NCBI GenBank assembly: GCA_019914995.1
Contig: CM034145.1
Location: 2,728,001-2,792,000 of the forward strand
Origin: Acanthochlamys bracteata
Lineage: Eukaryota; Streptophyta; Magnoliopsida; Pandanales; Velloziaceae
DNA length: 64,000 bases
Reading direction: 5' to 3'
Part shown: positions 13,117 to 26,057 of the stretch, piece after piece
Layout: the number at the start of each line of letters is the position of its first letter
Position numbering within the stretch: position 1 is the first letter of the stretch
Notes under the pieces: model-generated
Database searches by the model: none
Told to the model about the DNA's origin: nothing
The model's input: only the letters and a program-made list of their open reading frames with translations
Made by a program: the position numbers and the translations under genes

Positions 13117-14296
13117 TACCATAATTAACCCCAAACAGTTTCATCGCCCCAAATTTAGCCCTGCAATTTTGGCAATGTTGATACAAATCACAAACTGCCC
13201 ACGGGCTGCCTTGCTAGGTTCTGTATGTAAAGAGCTTTCTGTTACTCGTGAAAGGAATGACTGAGGTCGACCTACCATTGGCTTACGCTCATACAGCTAG
13301 CTAATCATGATTGATAATTGGCACATCTGAAGTGAGAGACAGTCTTATGCTTTGACTTGTAATGTTGCTGATCTGATAAAATCAGGATGCTTCTTTAGGA
13401 TATAATACAGTTTTCCTGGGAATCATGTTTGGCAGAATTGGAAAAGAAGAATGCTGCACCCACACAGAGTAGCACAGAAATTAACCTGTATGTACTGCAT
13501 CATGCCGGTATGCACCTCCTCTGAAGCTGTACACAGATGCATCTTTTCACTTGTATTGCGTATCACTTTGTAAGAAACTCATCTTTGCTGAAGAGGAACT
13601 GAAATAGCAATGTCTTTAGAGCTTGTCCCCTTATGATATTGCCAAATGTACATGCTGTAAGTTAATGTTGGCAAGAGCATTTTTATTGCTTATCACTGAC
13701 ATTGAGGACTGAACATAAAGGTTCTTTGCATCTGGATTACTGGTGAATACAAATTCTGTCTCCAAATTCAGATCCTTGAAGTTTGAAGACCTTGTCCATT
13801 TGCATACGTAAACGCCCAAATTGGACCCGTCCGAAGGAGTTTGATTCATCGTCTAGTTTGAATACGAGATAATTAAGAGCTGTTAGGCATTTCAACTTTT
13901 TTAAAATTTCGCTACTTTTCTAAATTTTAGTTTTTAATAATTTTATAATATTAAAAAAAATTTAAAAATATGTAAAGATAAATTATATGTCATATATATA
14001 TATATATCTTTTAGATAAAAAAGATCAAATTTATTTTTTGAAAAAATTTAAAATATTTTTAAAAAAATTATATTAGGCACTTCAATATTTTTAAAAAAAG
14101 GTTTGGGTTCGCCATTACAACATAATAAGTTCTTCGTTTGCTTTCTTATTTTTTTGTTCGGTAGTGTTGAGTTATTAAATTATTTTATTATTTTATCGTG
14201 GAAGGTCAAGATCACAGTATATGCATAAGATAATTGGGGCATTTCTTTTTTCTACGCAAAATTGCTTTGTTTTTCTCTCTAAGCTTCAACAAAACC
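13117..14296. other. 3' region of the dihydrouridine synthase gene and spacer
   Basis: The first several hundred bases are presumably the 3' untranslated region. From about 13880 to 14100 the sequence becomes an AT-rich element of the dispersed family described elsewhere. It has GGCATTTCAAC near its left side and GGCACTTCAATA near its right side, with runs of A and T and a short (AT)n tract at about 13994-14007. The last 190 bases are promoter and leader of the next gene. Confidence 0.45.
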
Positions 14297-17200
14297 ATGC
14301 TTCATCATCTTCTGCTTCTCTACTACCATTTCTGTATCATCATCAGTTCAACAGCTCTCCCTATAACTAACCCGCTTCGTACGGTGATTGACAGGATCAA
14401 CGAGAGCGGTCCTTTTATCGGCGTCGTGATGGCTTACGCTACCGAAGCTGAAGCTTTGAGCTCCTCCGGCGAGTTTCTTCCCAGCTCTCAACTCCCTCCC
14501 ATTGACTTGTATGGTAATCTCTCTCCCACACGCACATTGCTTATTAGTTGGACTTTTTGAACGGTTGAGATTTCGTTAGAGATATTTATTGCAATTTTAT
14601 TGGATTACGCACGTGCTGTTATATAGAGTTTCTGATTGGTGTGCTTGTTGTTTGCTGACGATAGAGTGAACAACAGCCGTTAGATTGGACTTTGAATATT
14701 TACTATCGCGTCCTACATATATATACATTTTTCAGTCAGGCTAGATAGAAACTCCCGTAGCAGAGGTTTACTCATATATTTGTGTAAAAAACAAAAGTTT
14801 CTCGTAAAAAAGAAAATAGTAGGAAAGAAAGGGTTAAAAATTTGTATCCATAATGTAAAGCGGGAAGATTTAAAACCAAATGTTTCTAAGGCTTAAAAAT
14901 TGAATTATCAAGCATGTTGCCTTCATGTCCGTTACAAGTTAATGGTATTGCCAATGTTTTTAAAGTAGAGCATTTTAATTGTAATTCAATTAAAAAAGAC
15001 AAAAGTATAATTCCAGAAGATAATAATAATTGGTAAAGTTGCATGAAATAATTACACAAATAGTTGTGTTCAATGCTCATACTGGGACAAGAGTTTTGCA
15101 GGTACGCTTTCATATTTTATTCATGTCATAGAATATTTGCAATGGTGTTGGCAGTATTGTAACTATTGTTTTATAAGTAATATAAAGATTTGTAGCAGTA
15201 ACTAACTTTTGTGTAATTAGTCATCACTCATTAAAACAAAAAAATAATAATTAAGTATATAAAATACTCAAATTAATTTGCTTGCTCACTATTAGCTTAT
15301 ACAAAATAAAAATATTCCATAAATAGTAATATTTTTAATAAATAATACTTGTCAATATTGAGCTATATATTCATTTATTTGGCAAATAAAATGTTAACAA
15401 TCGGATTTATCAATGACAACGTTTTTTCGTGATCGCTAATTTTAGCTTTTAAAAATAAGTTTTTCTGAATATTTAAAAAATTAAAAATTTATATATAATA
15501 TAATTATTTTATAAGTTATAATTTATAATTAATTTTTTAAAATTTTATTAAAATTTTTTTTTAAATGTGTATAATTTTTCTATAGTTAAAAATGAGATTT
15601 TGCGAAGTGATAAGCAATTTCAAATTTATTTAAACCAACGAAGCTTTGTAATTGCTATGTCAATAAATATTTCAAATAACGCTAAACCGGCATAGTCTTT
15701 AGTAATTGACTTAAACAAAAAGATATTAATTTGTCCGGTCTTATTAGAATATATATATATATATATATATATTAGCAGTAAAAATTTATTTAAAAGTATT
15801 TTTGAAAAAAGTTTTTTAATAAAAATTTTATTAAAAATTTTTGAAAAATAATTCTTTTTTTTCAAAAAAATAAAAATAAAGAATAATAAAATTTTATTAT
15901 GTAAAACTTTTATATAGTTTTACAATATTCGAAAATTTAAAAACTATTAAAATTTTAAAATTTAAAATTAAAATAAGACGGATTAGCATTGTTAATTAAC
16001 CTTCACAGATACTAAATTTGTATGACATGCGCAGTAGAAACATATTATCTCATTAGAACATAATAAGTTTTCGTTAACAGTCACTAAAGTTTTTTTGATT
16101 TAATTTCATATTTTTCGGTTTCTGTGGGATCTTTCTTCTTATTATTTAACATCATTTGTATGTTTATAACTACAACGCTCGGTGCATCGAAAAAAAACAT
16201 GCTCATTTAGAATTTATTTACTTAAATGCTATTCTGGAATTTTATTTTCTAAATATTTAAAATCAGAATCCCAAGTGTATAATCGCAAAAGAAAAATGGG
16301 CAGTGGTGCATTTCATAAGAAAAAGGATTAAAAATAACAAAATAGAAATTTGGTATTAACTAATACGTAAAACGTGAACATTATTAAGATTGATTTTATT
16401 TACAATGTTTTTATTAACTTAAATGAAAAAAGTACACACGGTTTTTGGTACTAACATTTTTAAAAAAATAGATTTGACTTATTGGAAGACTAATTACTTA
16501 AAAGAAATCATTTAATTGGTATTACTAACTTTTCTTTTTAAAAGATTTGGTCGTTATTTTATTGACAAAAAAGGTAGCACTACTCCATTGATTAATAATA
16601 AAAATAAAAAAATTATTTTGGTATCTACAATTTCCTCTTGATTCATATAATTAACATGTAATTATCAAAAACAAAACTATTTAAAATATTTAATGCATCT
16701 GCGCGTCAAAGAAGAGTAGCGGCCGATCATGGAAACATTTGGTTTAAGATTCTTATTTTTAGAAAATGTTTTTCAAATAGATAATTTCAAATATCTCCAA
16801 ATGAAATGGAAACGTGATCTATCGTTCTATCAATTCAATTATGGTGTTTGAACGTAATTATGAAAGTAAGTTTTCTAAAAAACAAAACATTTTTTAGTAA
16901 AAAAATTTATTTAAAAAGTAATAAATAATAATATTTTGTTATATAATATTTTATATTAATCTATTTATAAAATTTTATTTCAAAATTATAAAACCTTTTT
17001 AATAAAAAATGGGTTCTCCCAAACCTGCTCTTCCGCTTCCTTCTCCATTCTTCTCGAGCGAGCAAGCGATTTCATCAAAGCTAACAAAATCAGTTCGAAA
17101 ATAGTTCGAGTAAAATTTGAAAGGAGAGGAAGACAAAACAATTATTTATCGAAAAGAATGGTGGTAGCATCGGTGCCATCGTGGCAGTGTTTGATGGATC

Positions 17201-20200
17201 TGGTTATTGCTGGGATTTCTCTCATCTTCGTGTTCGGGTTGTTTTTGTTCGTTACTTCTGTTCTGTGCTCGGCTGCCTTCATTCAAAATTCCAAGATCGC
17301 TTCTTAGAATTCTATACCACTACAACAAGAAAGTTTTTCTTGGTTGCAGATTCTGGGGTTTACAGGTTCGAGTTATACGTATATACACATATATAAGGAA
17401 GTTTCAGATTGGAGATTGATGAATGATTTTTTTAATGGTTTTGTGTTGAAAATTTTTATTTGGTTTGGTCCCTATGACATTGTGTTTCTAAATCGACGCA
17501 GCAGGCCGATGCAAGTCAAAAATTTTCTTACTATAAAATTTCATTTCGGATAAATGTGGAAGTTTTAATAATTAAAGAATAAATTTTCTCGGTTCATTGT
17601 AGAAATATAGGAGAATCTGTTCATCTTTTATATATCTTAGAGATACTACAGTTTGTTAGTTTAATCGATTCGCTACATGATTAGGTTCTAGGTATGATCA
17701 TCTTGAGGGTGAGATTGTTACAAGTACATTGAGTGTTTTGAATTATTTGTAGAGTGAACTAAATTGAGATTCACTTGGTGCATAAATTATTTAAAATGGG
17801 CATAGGCCCATAAGAAATTCATCTCTCACTATGCTTTTTACATAGGAAAATTTGGTATTCAAACATTGTTTTGCATTTCTTATTCATGTGTTTCTCAGCT
17901 GGTTCATAAAAGCTTCCTCTGACAAATTCAGACATGGTTATGTTTTTGAACTATGAGAATTATTTTCAAAGGAAATAAATCATCCTTGGTTCTGCTTAAG
18001 AGGTGCAAAATTAATGCAGAGGGAATCTAAACGTGGTGCTCATTATTCAATGTTTTCTCATTTTCGAATATGGCCATATCTGTGTCTGGGTACTTGTGAT
18101 TGGTGAAGGAAACTTGCATTATTGTCCATGTAGGAAGGTGGAATTCATGAAAATTTATTGTGGTGACTTTCCTGTTTCTCTATATAACTTAGTAAAATTT
18201 GTATGCACGAGGATTGAGGTTCCTTTGGATGGTTGTGTACCAAAGTTGTTTGATATTAGATCATAATGGAACTATCTAAGCTTACGAAACCTTGACTCCT
18301 AGGATTGGCTAATGTGGTTGATTCTAAGTTCTAGAGCAAAATTCTTATATTTGTTTTTCTAGAATTGATTATGTTATATTTTTAATAATCCTTTTACCGT
18401 AATGTTCAGGTCGGAGGTTTCATATTGGGAGCATCAGGGACGTTGATGTCATTTATGTCATGTCTGGACAGAGAAGGGTATTGCAATAACCATCAGTGCC
18501 ATATTAGTTAGAACTGCATCTTCAATAAATTAGTTTCATTTGTTAGTCACTTGAATGTGAGTGTGTATAGTTATTTCCTGAATGTTGCATAAATTGAATT
18601 CTAATTAACTCTACAATGTAATACCACCCAATGTGATATCTACTGATTGTAAAAGTAATTCTAAGTTTCCTATTTCTCTTATGAAACATGTATGTTCCCT
18701 CTCTGGAAATTTGGAGTTGACTTCTTATGGTTCCATAAAAATTCTATGTTCTTAGTTTATCATTGCCTTCCACAATATTCTAACTATTCTTCAGGAAGAT
18801 TGTTCAATAACTTACCATTGTATTCCATCTGGATTATTTGTAAGTTTCTTTTACAGGTTTCACCTTCTCCTGGGACATGTGTTATTATCTTTTACCTTTC
18901 ACATTTCACGAACAACATCTAGAGCGTTCAAGACTATAGTGCAAAATAAATCTTCTTGGGAGATCATATATCTAAGTAATAGTCTTAAAGACCTACTTGC
19001 AGTACCCAGCGGAATTTTTTGTGCGTCAATGATTAACACTATGAGCAGAGGAATTGTGACTGATTGAATAAAGCTGTTTAACTAAATTTAGTTCATGCAC
19101 ACATGATCCGCTTTTGACTGCTTCTGGCTGTTCTCTACATAATCAAGTTTAGCGACAACATTTGAACCTTACTTCATAGTTGAATGCTACTTCCACTTAA
19201 ATACTGTTCAAGCACCATCTGAGAGAATAAAACGAATTTTGGAAAAAAGCTTTGGCTTCAAGAAGTTGTTGTCCTGTGTAGATAGTTGCAGTTTCTTCCT
19301 TTGGTGGATGCTTGGAGCATTTCTTTTTTCTGTTGACCACCTCGGACTTGTACTTTGTGGTTTCTATTGTTTGAAAAGGCTTTAACTATCACTTTAAGAT
19401 GGTATATTTGTTTATGTGCAGTTGAATGCAGGAATCACAGTGCAGATCCTCCTAGATCTCTTTGATGTTTGGGGAATTGTTCACTACGGCACTGCTGGGA
19501 GTTCTAATGATTCAATGTTATTTGGTGATGTTAGTGTACCCAAATTTGTTGCCTTCACTGGATCTTGGACTTGGACGGTAAATTTTATAATGATGTACAA
19601 GTCTTTGTTTTCTAGCTTCCATTACAATACTGTGGATGATTCTATGTGTACAAAAGCAATTTGGCTAGGCCTCAAATGATTTGTTTCTGCCGGGACGTAT
19701 AACTGAAAGGTTTTAAGTATTGTAAAGTATTTCTTGACATTTAGGATATGATATAAGGTGGTTGTGATTATAATATAAAAGGGTGTTAGTATTAGAATAT
19801 TACCATGATTCAAACATATGAGACATTCAGTTATAGAATTCCTGGTGTTTTATCAATTGTTCATGGCTGATATATTGAATGGTAGCCTAGAAATTTGGAT
19901 CAGCACATTTCTTCAATCTCAAACCAGACAATGCCTAGCTTTGGTCCATTAAGCATAAGATTTTACTTTGAAACTGTAAGACTTTTTCTAGAAATATTGC
20001 TACCAGTAGGTCCACCTCCTTGCTACTTGCCTTGGTTATGCTTATAATGTAGTGTCTATTTTGTCTCAGAAATTTGGTGTTGAGAAGAAAGAAACACTGG
20101 AACTAAGCTTCGGGGCATATAATGTGCCAGTGGAGGGAAAGAACCTTCTATCTGGTGTGGAGTTCAAGACTGAGGAGTTATACTCAGTGGGAAAGCCCAT

Positions 20201-21676
20201 GGACGAAGTATTCTGGCTAGAAACAGATTCCGAATGGTTCCATGTTGCAGATACCTTGAAGGTGTGATGCATTAAATCCTTTGAGCTAGTCGCTGTCTTC
20301 TACTTTTAGATTCTAATTGCTTTATTGGCAAGCTGCAGCCATCTGATGAATTTAACAGTCTCCTGCCCAGCAGATAATATTACGTTCATCTTAGGCTGAT
20401 GGCCTTGCCACTTATCGCAGTGATTTGTTAACCAGAATCATGTAGTTTCATTCGTGTAAAGGACTTTGTCTATTTATTGCATGCTGTTGACTAGATAAAT
20501 TTCTCTCAGGACATTGAATTGCAACAGTGCGCAAATGCATCCTATTGTTTGCCAAAGAAACCAAAAGTAGTTTCAGGATTGAAGGCGTCCACTGCTGATA
20601 TTTTTGTGGACAATGCTGCCTATAGAAGTTTTCTTTTTGAGAGATTTGGGGTTTCTACAGTAGATCAGGAGAGCTCTGCTGTTCTTATGGTAATACTAGC
20701 TCTCTGGTTCTTTCTCCTAACAAAAACTCTCAAGATATTTAATAGTGTTTTGGTTTACTTCTTTTAGTAGGTTTAAAATTTCTGACAATGTAGATTAAGA
20801 TATTGTGTTTCATTTATGACTGGTGATTAGTTTCTGCATATTAGACAAAATGAAGATTTATTGCCTCGAGTTGCTCTCTTACTTCAGTAATAAGTTTAAA
20901 AGATGCAATAAAATACCATTGGTCCCTATATTTGAATCGTTCAATTTCATCCTATCACTTAAAAAGAATTTCTGCTTGATCCTCTAACTTTCACAATCAT
21001 CATAGAAAATTCCCTAGTAACCTTTTGACTTGTTAACTTTGTGTTAGAAACTGGAATGCACACCTACTACAAGTTGGGTACACCAGGGTGAATATTGAAT
21101 TTAGAAGGGACTGAAAAAGAATTCATTGTAATTCAGGGAGTACCATTTTTCATTCCAATTTTTCATTTTACCTTTATCAATAAATTTTCTGCAATGTTCT
21201 ACAGTTTTTTTAATAAAAATTTAGAAAGTACAGATAAATTCTACATCTGAAGATCTTATTATTACTTTTTTTTAGCTAAAAAAATTAGAGCTCGTTTTTC
21301 AAAAAATTTTAAAATGCTCTTCGTTTTATAAAAACTCCTTTCAAAAACACCCCCAATTAAAGCATATAATTGCCTAATAGCTAGTTGCACTTTTCTTGAA
21401 ATAAAAAGAGAATTAGAACTTAAAACTTTTCTAGATTCAATTATTGCATCAGAATAGGTACTGCTCTTTTCTTGCAACTTTCTTATGTTGGATTTTTTAC
21501 AGACGGCAATGTCTGCTGGGGTACCTGCTGTTGTGTTTCGTGGGGTTTCCGATTTGGCTGGTGAAGGAATGTGGTCATCGACAAGTCTAAGCTCAATAGC
21601 ATCTATCAATGCCCTCAAAGTTTCTGTGGAGTTTATAACAGCAATTGGAAAGATGAAAGACCGTTCTTGGAAATGA
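14297..21676 (+). CDS. Secreted nucleoside phosphorylase-like (bark/vegetative storage protein family)
   Basis: Exons 14297-14513, 18410-18477, 19422-19577, 20070-20261, 20510-20689 and 21503-21676 join in phase to 987 nt (328 aa). An N-terminal hydrophobic segment (residues about 1-22, LLLLYYHFCIIISST) looks like a signal peptide; ATG 14297 is chosen over the in-frame ATG at 14234 for that reason. The rest resembles the plant bark storage protein and PNP/MTA-nucleosidase fold: GPFIGVVMAYATEAEAL, VIYVMSGQ, IVHYGTAGSSNDS followed by GDVSVPKF, and GVPAVVFRGVSDLAGEG, where the Asp matches the family's base-binding acid. Members act as extracellular or vacuolar nitrogen stores, and some may cleave nucleosides; activity here is not shown. 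Intron 1 is 3.9 kb, full of AT-rich elements, and contains the small ORF at 17158. Exon 1 supplies the signal peptide and the strand-1 motif, so it belongs to the gene. Confidence 0.9.
15430..17015. repeat. AT-rich MITE-like copies inside intron 1
   Basis: At least three stretches (about 15430-15600, 15775-15960 and 16855-17015) share the layout of the dispersed element family. Each has AAACGAGCTT-like or AAGTTTT blocks, T-runs, an ATAATAAAA core and an AAAATTTTTAAAA-TATAAAATA block. An (AT)n microsatellite sits at 15749-15772. Together they account for most of the unusually long intron. Ends are approximate, because the AT-rich sequence makes borders hard to fix by eye. Confidence 0.45.
17158..17307 (+). 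CDS. Small 49-aa single-pass membrane protein, nested in an intron
   Basis: ATG at 17158 opens a 49-codon frame ending TAG at 17305-17307. A short N-terminal part (VPSWQCLMDL) is followed by one strongly hydrophobic segment (about residues 15-42, rich in Ile, Leu, Phe and Val, then SVLCSAAF) and a short polar tail. The 120 bases before the ATG are CT-rich and far less AT-rich than the surrounding intron, like a plant 5' leader. The codon content also departs from the flanking AT-rich DNA. It lies on the same strand as the host gene, within its first intron. I do not recognise a family. It could instead be a short ORF in an alternative first exon of the host gene. Confidence 0.5.
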   Translation: MVVASVPSWQCLMDLVIAGISLIFVFGLFLFVTSVLCSAAFIQNSKIAS

Positions 21677-22289
21677 CATCTATGAAACTTATGCTGTGGT
21701 TTACATAAGTGAATGCAGGAGGCCTCGGTTCTTGTCCAAGCAATACAACACCTTTGCATAGTGGATGGAAAGGTCCAACAAGATACAACTTCCCCTCTCA
21801 ATTGCCCGAGCTATTTTTTTTTGTAATAGTACTTCAACAGCTGGTTTTGCATTTGTGATTCTCTTTTTTGAATTTTTTTTTTATTTTTATTTTTTTTTTG
21901 TATGTTGCCATTCATCTATGTACACTTGCCTATATGTATAATCGGTTGTTTGCTCACATTCAGTGGTGTCAAGTTCGAAGTATTTGGATTTTTGTGTATT
22001 CAATCTGTTAATATAGTTTATTGGAGTAGGAAACTAATATGATTTCAGGGAACAAGGTGAGAAGAGAGAAGAGAGAAGAGAGAAGACGAATCAAGGTAGG
22101 ATCAGTAGAAACAAGGGAAGGAATAGATGAACTTACGAAAAATATAAGAAACTCATTCATGCATGCCTCTACTTAGGTCATGCTTTCTTTATTTAGAGAT
22201 ACTCATTAACTCAAATTCTAATAAAAGACAAACTCTTCTATAAAGCAGTTTTATTCTAATTAAATTAAAATAGAAAGACTCTCTATTGG
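21677..22289. other. 3' region of the storage-protein-like gene
   Basis: Probable 3' untranslated sequence followed by spacer. T-rich runs lie at 21870-21900, and a GA-rich tandem repeat (AGAAGAG units) lies at about 22050-22090. No coding signal is seen. Confidence 0.4.
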
Positions 22290-22690
22290 AGCTAAACTTC
22301 TTATGGATGCCACAAATCTGCATCTGCGTGCAGATCAATTGGCGCCCAGGACACTATTCAAAAGTGCCTTGGCTGCCATGAGATGCACCTAGCTGCTATT
22401 CTAGAGCCAACTGTCTAAGCTTTGGTGCCACTGCTTCTCTGACCTTCAGTGATACACCCTGGGCATCCCTGATATTTGTCCGTCAGTCTCCGGCTCCGGT
22501 TAGGTCTTTCGGCGAGTTCTGTCAACACTTGTTCCTTGATAGATTCTTGCCTCCTCTCTGTTTGGTTGTTTCTTCTATCAATAGCAACAGCAGAATGCTC
22601 CAATTCTTGTGGGAGCTCACTCCTCTCTTGCACTGCCTCTATAACAGAAACTTTGCTCGTGTATTTTGGAACAAGCACAAAAAATAGTTT
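22290..22690 (-). other. GC-richer island with an 87-codon minus-strand ORF
   Basis: About 400 bases stand out from the AT-rich surroundings by base composition. On the minus strand (22678-22415) an 87-codon frame is rich in Glu, Arg and Gln (for example ERRQESIKEQVL), like the start of a retrotransposon gag polyprotein. The plus strand has TTGGCGCCCAGGAC at about 22338-22351, similar to primer-binding-site sequences of LTR retrotransposons. I infer a retroelement scrap; the evidence is thin. Confidence 0.3.
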
Positions 22691-25600
22691 GAAACAAGCA
22701 CAAAAGAAGTAGGTATTCTGAATAGGGGTGGCAATTTAAATTGATGAGTTAGCTTTAGATCGATTTATTCAATAATCGGATCAAATTCGTTCAATTTTAA
22801 TTCAACTTATAAATTTATATAGATCAAGATAGTCAATTCTAATTCAACATATTTAATAATCGAATTAAATTCGGATCAATTTATTTAATAATTTATTACT
22901 AATAATTTTATATTTTTAAGCTTGAATGAAATTATAAAGTTAATTAAAATAAATAAGCACAATGTTCTTATTTAATAGATATAGTGAATATCTGTTAAAA
23001 TATGTATTTTTTAGTATAACTTTATCGGTCCTTATAATATTTAAATTTTTTTTATTTTTTAAAAATATATGGCAACAACTGATAATTTTATTGTTATATA
23101 TATAGTAATATTTTCGACAAAAGATTTGATAAATATATTTAGCTGGCAAATTTTTTATAAAATCAATTTATAAAATCTAAATTTGTTATTAAAGAAATAC
23201 CTATATAATAATATTTTTATAATATTATAATTCTCATTTTATACTATTTTATTAAGATATAAAAATAAATAATTAATTATAAGTATAATATAACTTAATA
23301 ATTTATAATTATAATGATTGATTTTTTTGTTGTCAAATTATTATACGAGAACAAAAAATTAGAAAAAAATTGTTGTTTCAAAAAATTACAATTCAAAGTA
23401 GTAAGTTAATTTTGGATCCGACTCATATTGACTAATTTAGTAATTGTATTAAATTCGTTCAATCTTAATTGATCAAAAATTTAATTCTAATTTAAATTAA
23501 ATAAATTAATTTTAATTAAAATATTAAATCAGATCATATATCGACACCATGAGCGAGCGGAATCAATTAGAATGCATGAATCATCAATTTACATGCTAAT
23601 GATTGTGATCAGAAGTTTAACAGCTAAGAGACATGTATGACTTTTGCTTCACGCATTCATTACTAGCTTTGAATAATGAACAGTGATCAACATTATATAT
23701 CTTATATATCTTTGCTTAGATGATTTGGTCGATTAAGATTAGATAAATTAAGCGATTCGGACATATTTTATATAAATCTAAAAATTTTGTCATGTATAAA
23801 AGAATATAATTAATTAAAATATTTTAAAAGAAAAAAGATATATTAAAATTTATTTGATTCTAAATGAAAAGAGCGGATGCATATAACCGATTGTGGTAAA
23901 GATTTAATTTATTTTTTTTATTGTATTTGTTAGGTAAAGTATATATATTGTGTAGGTGTTCTAGGACGACTGTCGGCATTGGAAACACTGCAGTGCCTAT
24001 CAATTCTAAAGAATTATGCAGTTGTTATAATGCAAATCCCACTATCAAAAGAAGAATAATGTTTTTTTTTTTGCTTAGACAACAAGATGGTGCTAATGTT
24101 TAATGCCCTCTCTTTATGTTATAATGAACTGCATACCTATCACATCAAGACTAAACCACTGTCCTTGGTTGCTTCTTTCTGAAGATTCTAAAACATTTAA
24201 CTTTATAAAATATATCCATATATGCATAAATAATTTGGACGAAGAATCACAAATTTCTTTTTTACAAGTAAAAATATATATGGAAGAATATAAGAACATA
24301 AGAACTTCAAAAGCGAAAGCAACAAAGTAAAAGAAGATAGTAGATTTGCCAAAACAAAAAAACAATTAGGCCGCCTCATCTTAAGAATTATCAAAATATT
24401 AGTAAATTTGTTTGATTACTAAAAAATATTAGTTGTATTAATGGCTGTGAATAAAATCTATATAAAGTTAAAGTCATGATATTGATGTTGTGTTGGATTT
24501 TACAAATAAATCATTACAAAATACACAAATTAATACGTCTGAAATTAATTATAAAATAGAATTTTTTTAAAATAAGCTTTATTTTTTTATTTTTAAAAAA
24601 TAATAAAAATATATAATAAAAGATTTTATTATATAACATTTTTTATATTTTTTAAATTTTTAAATAAAATTTTTAAATATTTATAAAATATGTATTGAAA
24701 AATATAAAATAATAAAAATTAAAAAGCAGCGTTAGGGATGCAATTCCAAACCCACTTTTTAAGCCTAGAAATGTTTGAGAGTGATTATTGAAAATGAGCT
24801 TTTGAAAAAGAAGGGATATTTTAAAAATATTTTAAAAATAAATTTTATTTTTTTATTTCAAAAAAATAATAAAAATAACTAATAAGAAAATTTCACAACG
24901 TAAAATTCTTTTGCACTTTTAAAATTTAAAAAAAAAATCTATAAAATATTTAAAAAATTTTATTGAAAAACATAAAATAAAAAATTTGACAAAAAAAAGC
25001 TCCCCCAAATGTGCAAGTAGGAAATAGAATTATATGAAGGTTTGAAATGTAAATCATAAAAAAAAAACAATATGCATTTTGGCAAATTTAAGGTCATTAT
25101 AATCACAAGAACAACAATCATCATGAGAAATTTTACACGATTGAATAAATTAATCAAGTTATTACTATATTGGCATGTTTAAAATTTTCTTTCTGCTAAT
25201 CAGTACATAAATAAGGAAATTTTATAGATTGGTATCAGGTGAAACAAAATATACATGAGACATTTTTCAATATTAGTGGCACATATGAATTCAATAAAAA
25301 ATTTTGAAATTTTGATAGCGATTGTTGATGATGTTTGTCCGTAGAAACTCTTTTTTGAAAAGATTGAAATTCACAAAGAGGAAAATTAATAATATACTGA
25401 AAAGGTTAGAAATGATATGCCAACTGAAATCAGCACTAAAAAGAACAAGGCCCTTTTGCTTTTAGATCCCAAAAGTTTTATAGCTTTCGTAAAGTTTTCT
25501 ACGTTATAACATTAGAACCACTTATGCAGGGAAAATCTAGGTCCTCGAATAATGGTATCAACCAAAGTCTCGCTACTTTTGTCTCAAACGAAAATATACT

Positions 25601-26057
25601 AACCCATTATTTTCTCGTGCCCCAACTCCACTAAAGATTTATTTAAAGTACTTATTCCTACTTATTAAACTTTTTATATTAATTTTACTACTTTTTAAAA
25701 TAAACTAGATATTTATTTTCTAAAAAAATAACTTTTTTATATATTTTTTATTTTAAATCCTCTCGAAGTCGAGACACCCACACCCCTGAAACAAGATTCC
25801 CAATTGCTACCAAATCCCGAAGCTACACTCTGAACAACTTGCATTAATGAAATTCCAACATTACTCACATATATCTCGAAGTTGCTAAACATAATTTGAT
25901 CTTCCGTATCTCATTCCATTATACTAACATTTTTATTCACATATTTTAAAGACTACCAATATCATACTCAAGAAAGTAACAACAACAACACAACTTTTAA
26001 CAAACAACCTCTAAACGTAAAAACAAATGAAAAAAAAAAAGAAAAAAGAAAAAGATT
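22691..26057. other. AT-rich intergenic DNA with transposon relics
   Basis: From 22723 a GGGGTGGCAATTTAAATT start followed by repeated AATTCGTTCAATTTTAATTC blocks up to about 23540 suggests an old transposable element without frames. Two neighbouring AT-rich MITE-like copies lie at about 24536-24757 and 24773-25012. The last few hundred bases before 26058 are the 3' side of the minus-strand leucine-rich-repeat gene. No gene is supported. Confidence 0.45.
24536..25012. repeat. Pair of AT-rich MITE-like elements
   Basis: Two copies of the dispersed family lie side by side. The right one begins near GTTTGAGAGTGATTATTG (24773) with TGAGCTTTTGAAAAAGAAGG, and ends near AAAGCTCCCCCAAATGTGC (25012). 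The left one ends near ATTCCAAACCCAC. Both have the same inner order of T-runs, ATAATAAAA and AAAATTTTTAAA blocks. Confidence 0.5.

Noticed and set aside
15749-15772. (AT)n tract
   Set aside because: Ordinary microsatellite inside an AT-rich intron; noted but not of further interest.
21262-21801. 179-codon minus-strand ORF
   Set aside because: Antisense shadow of the last exon of the nucleoside-phosphorylase-like gene, extended by AT-rich element sequence.
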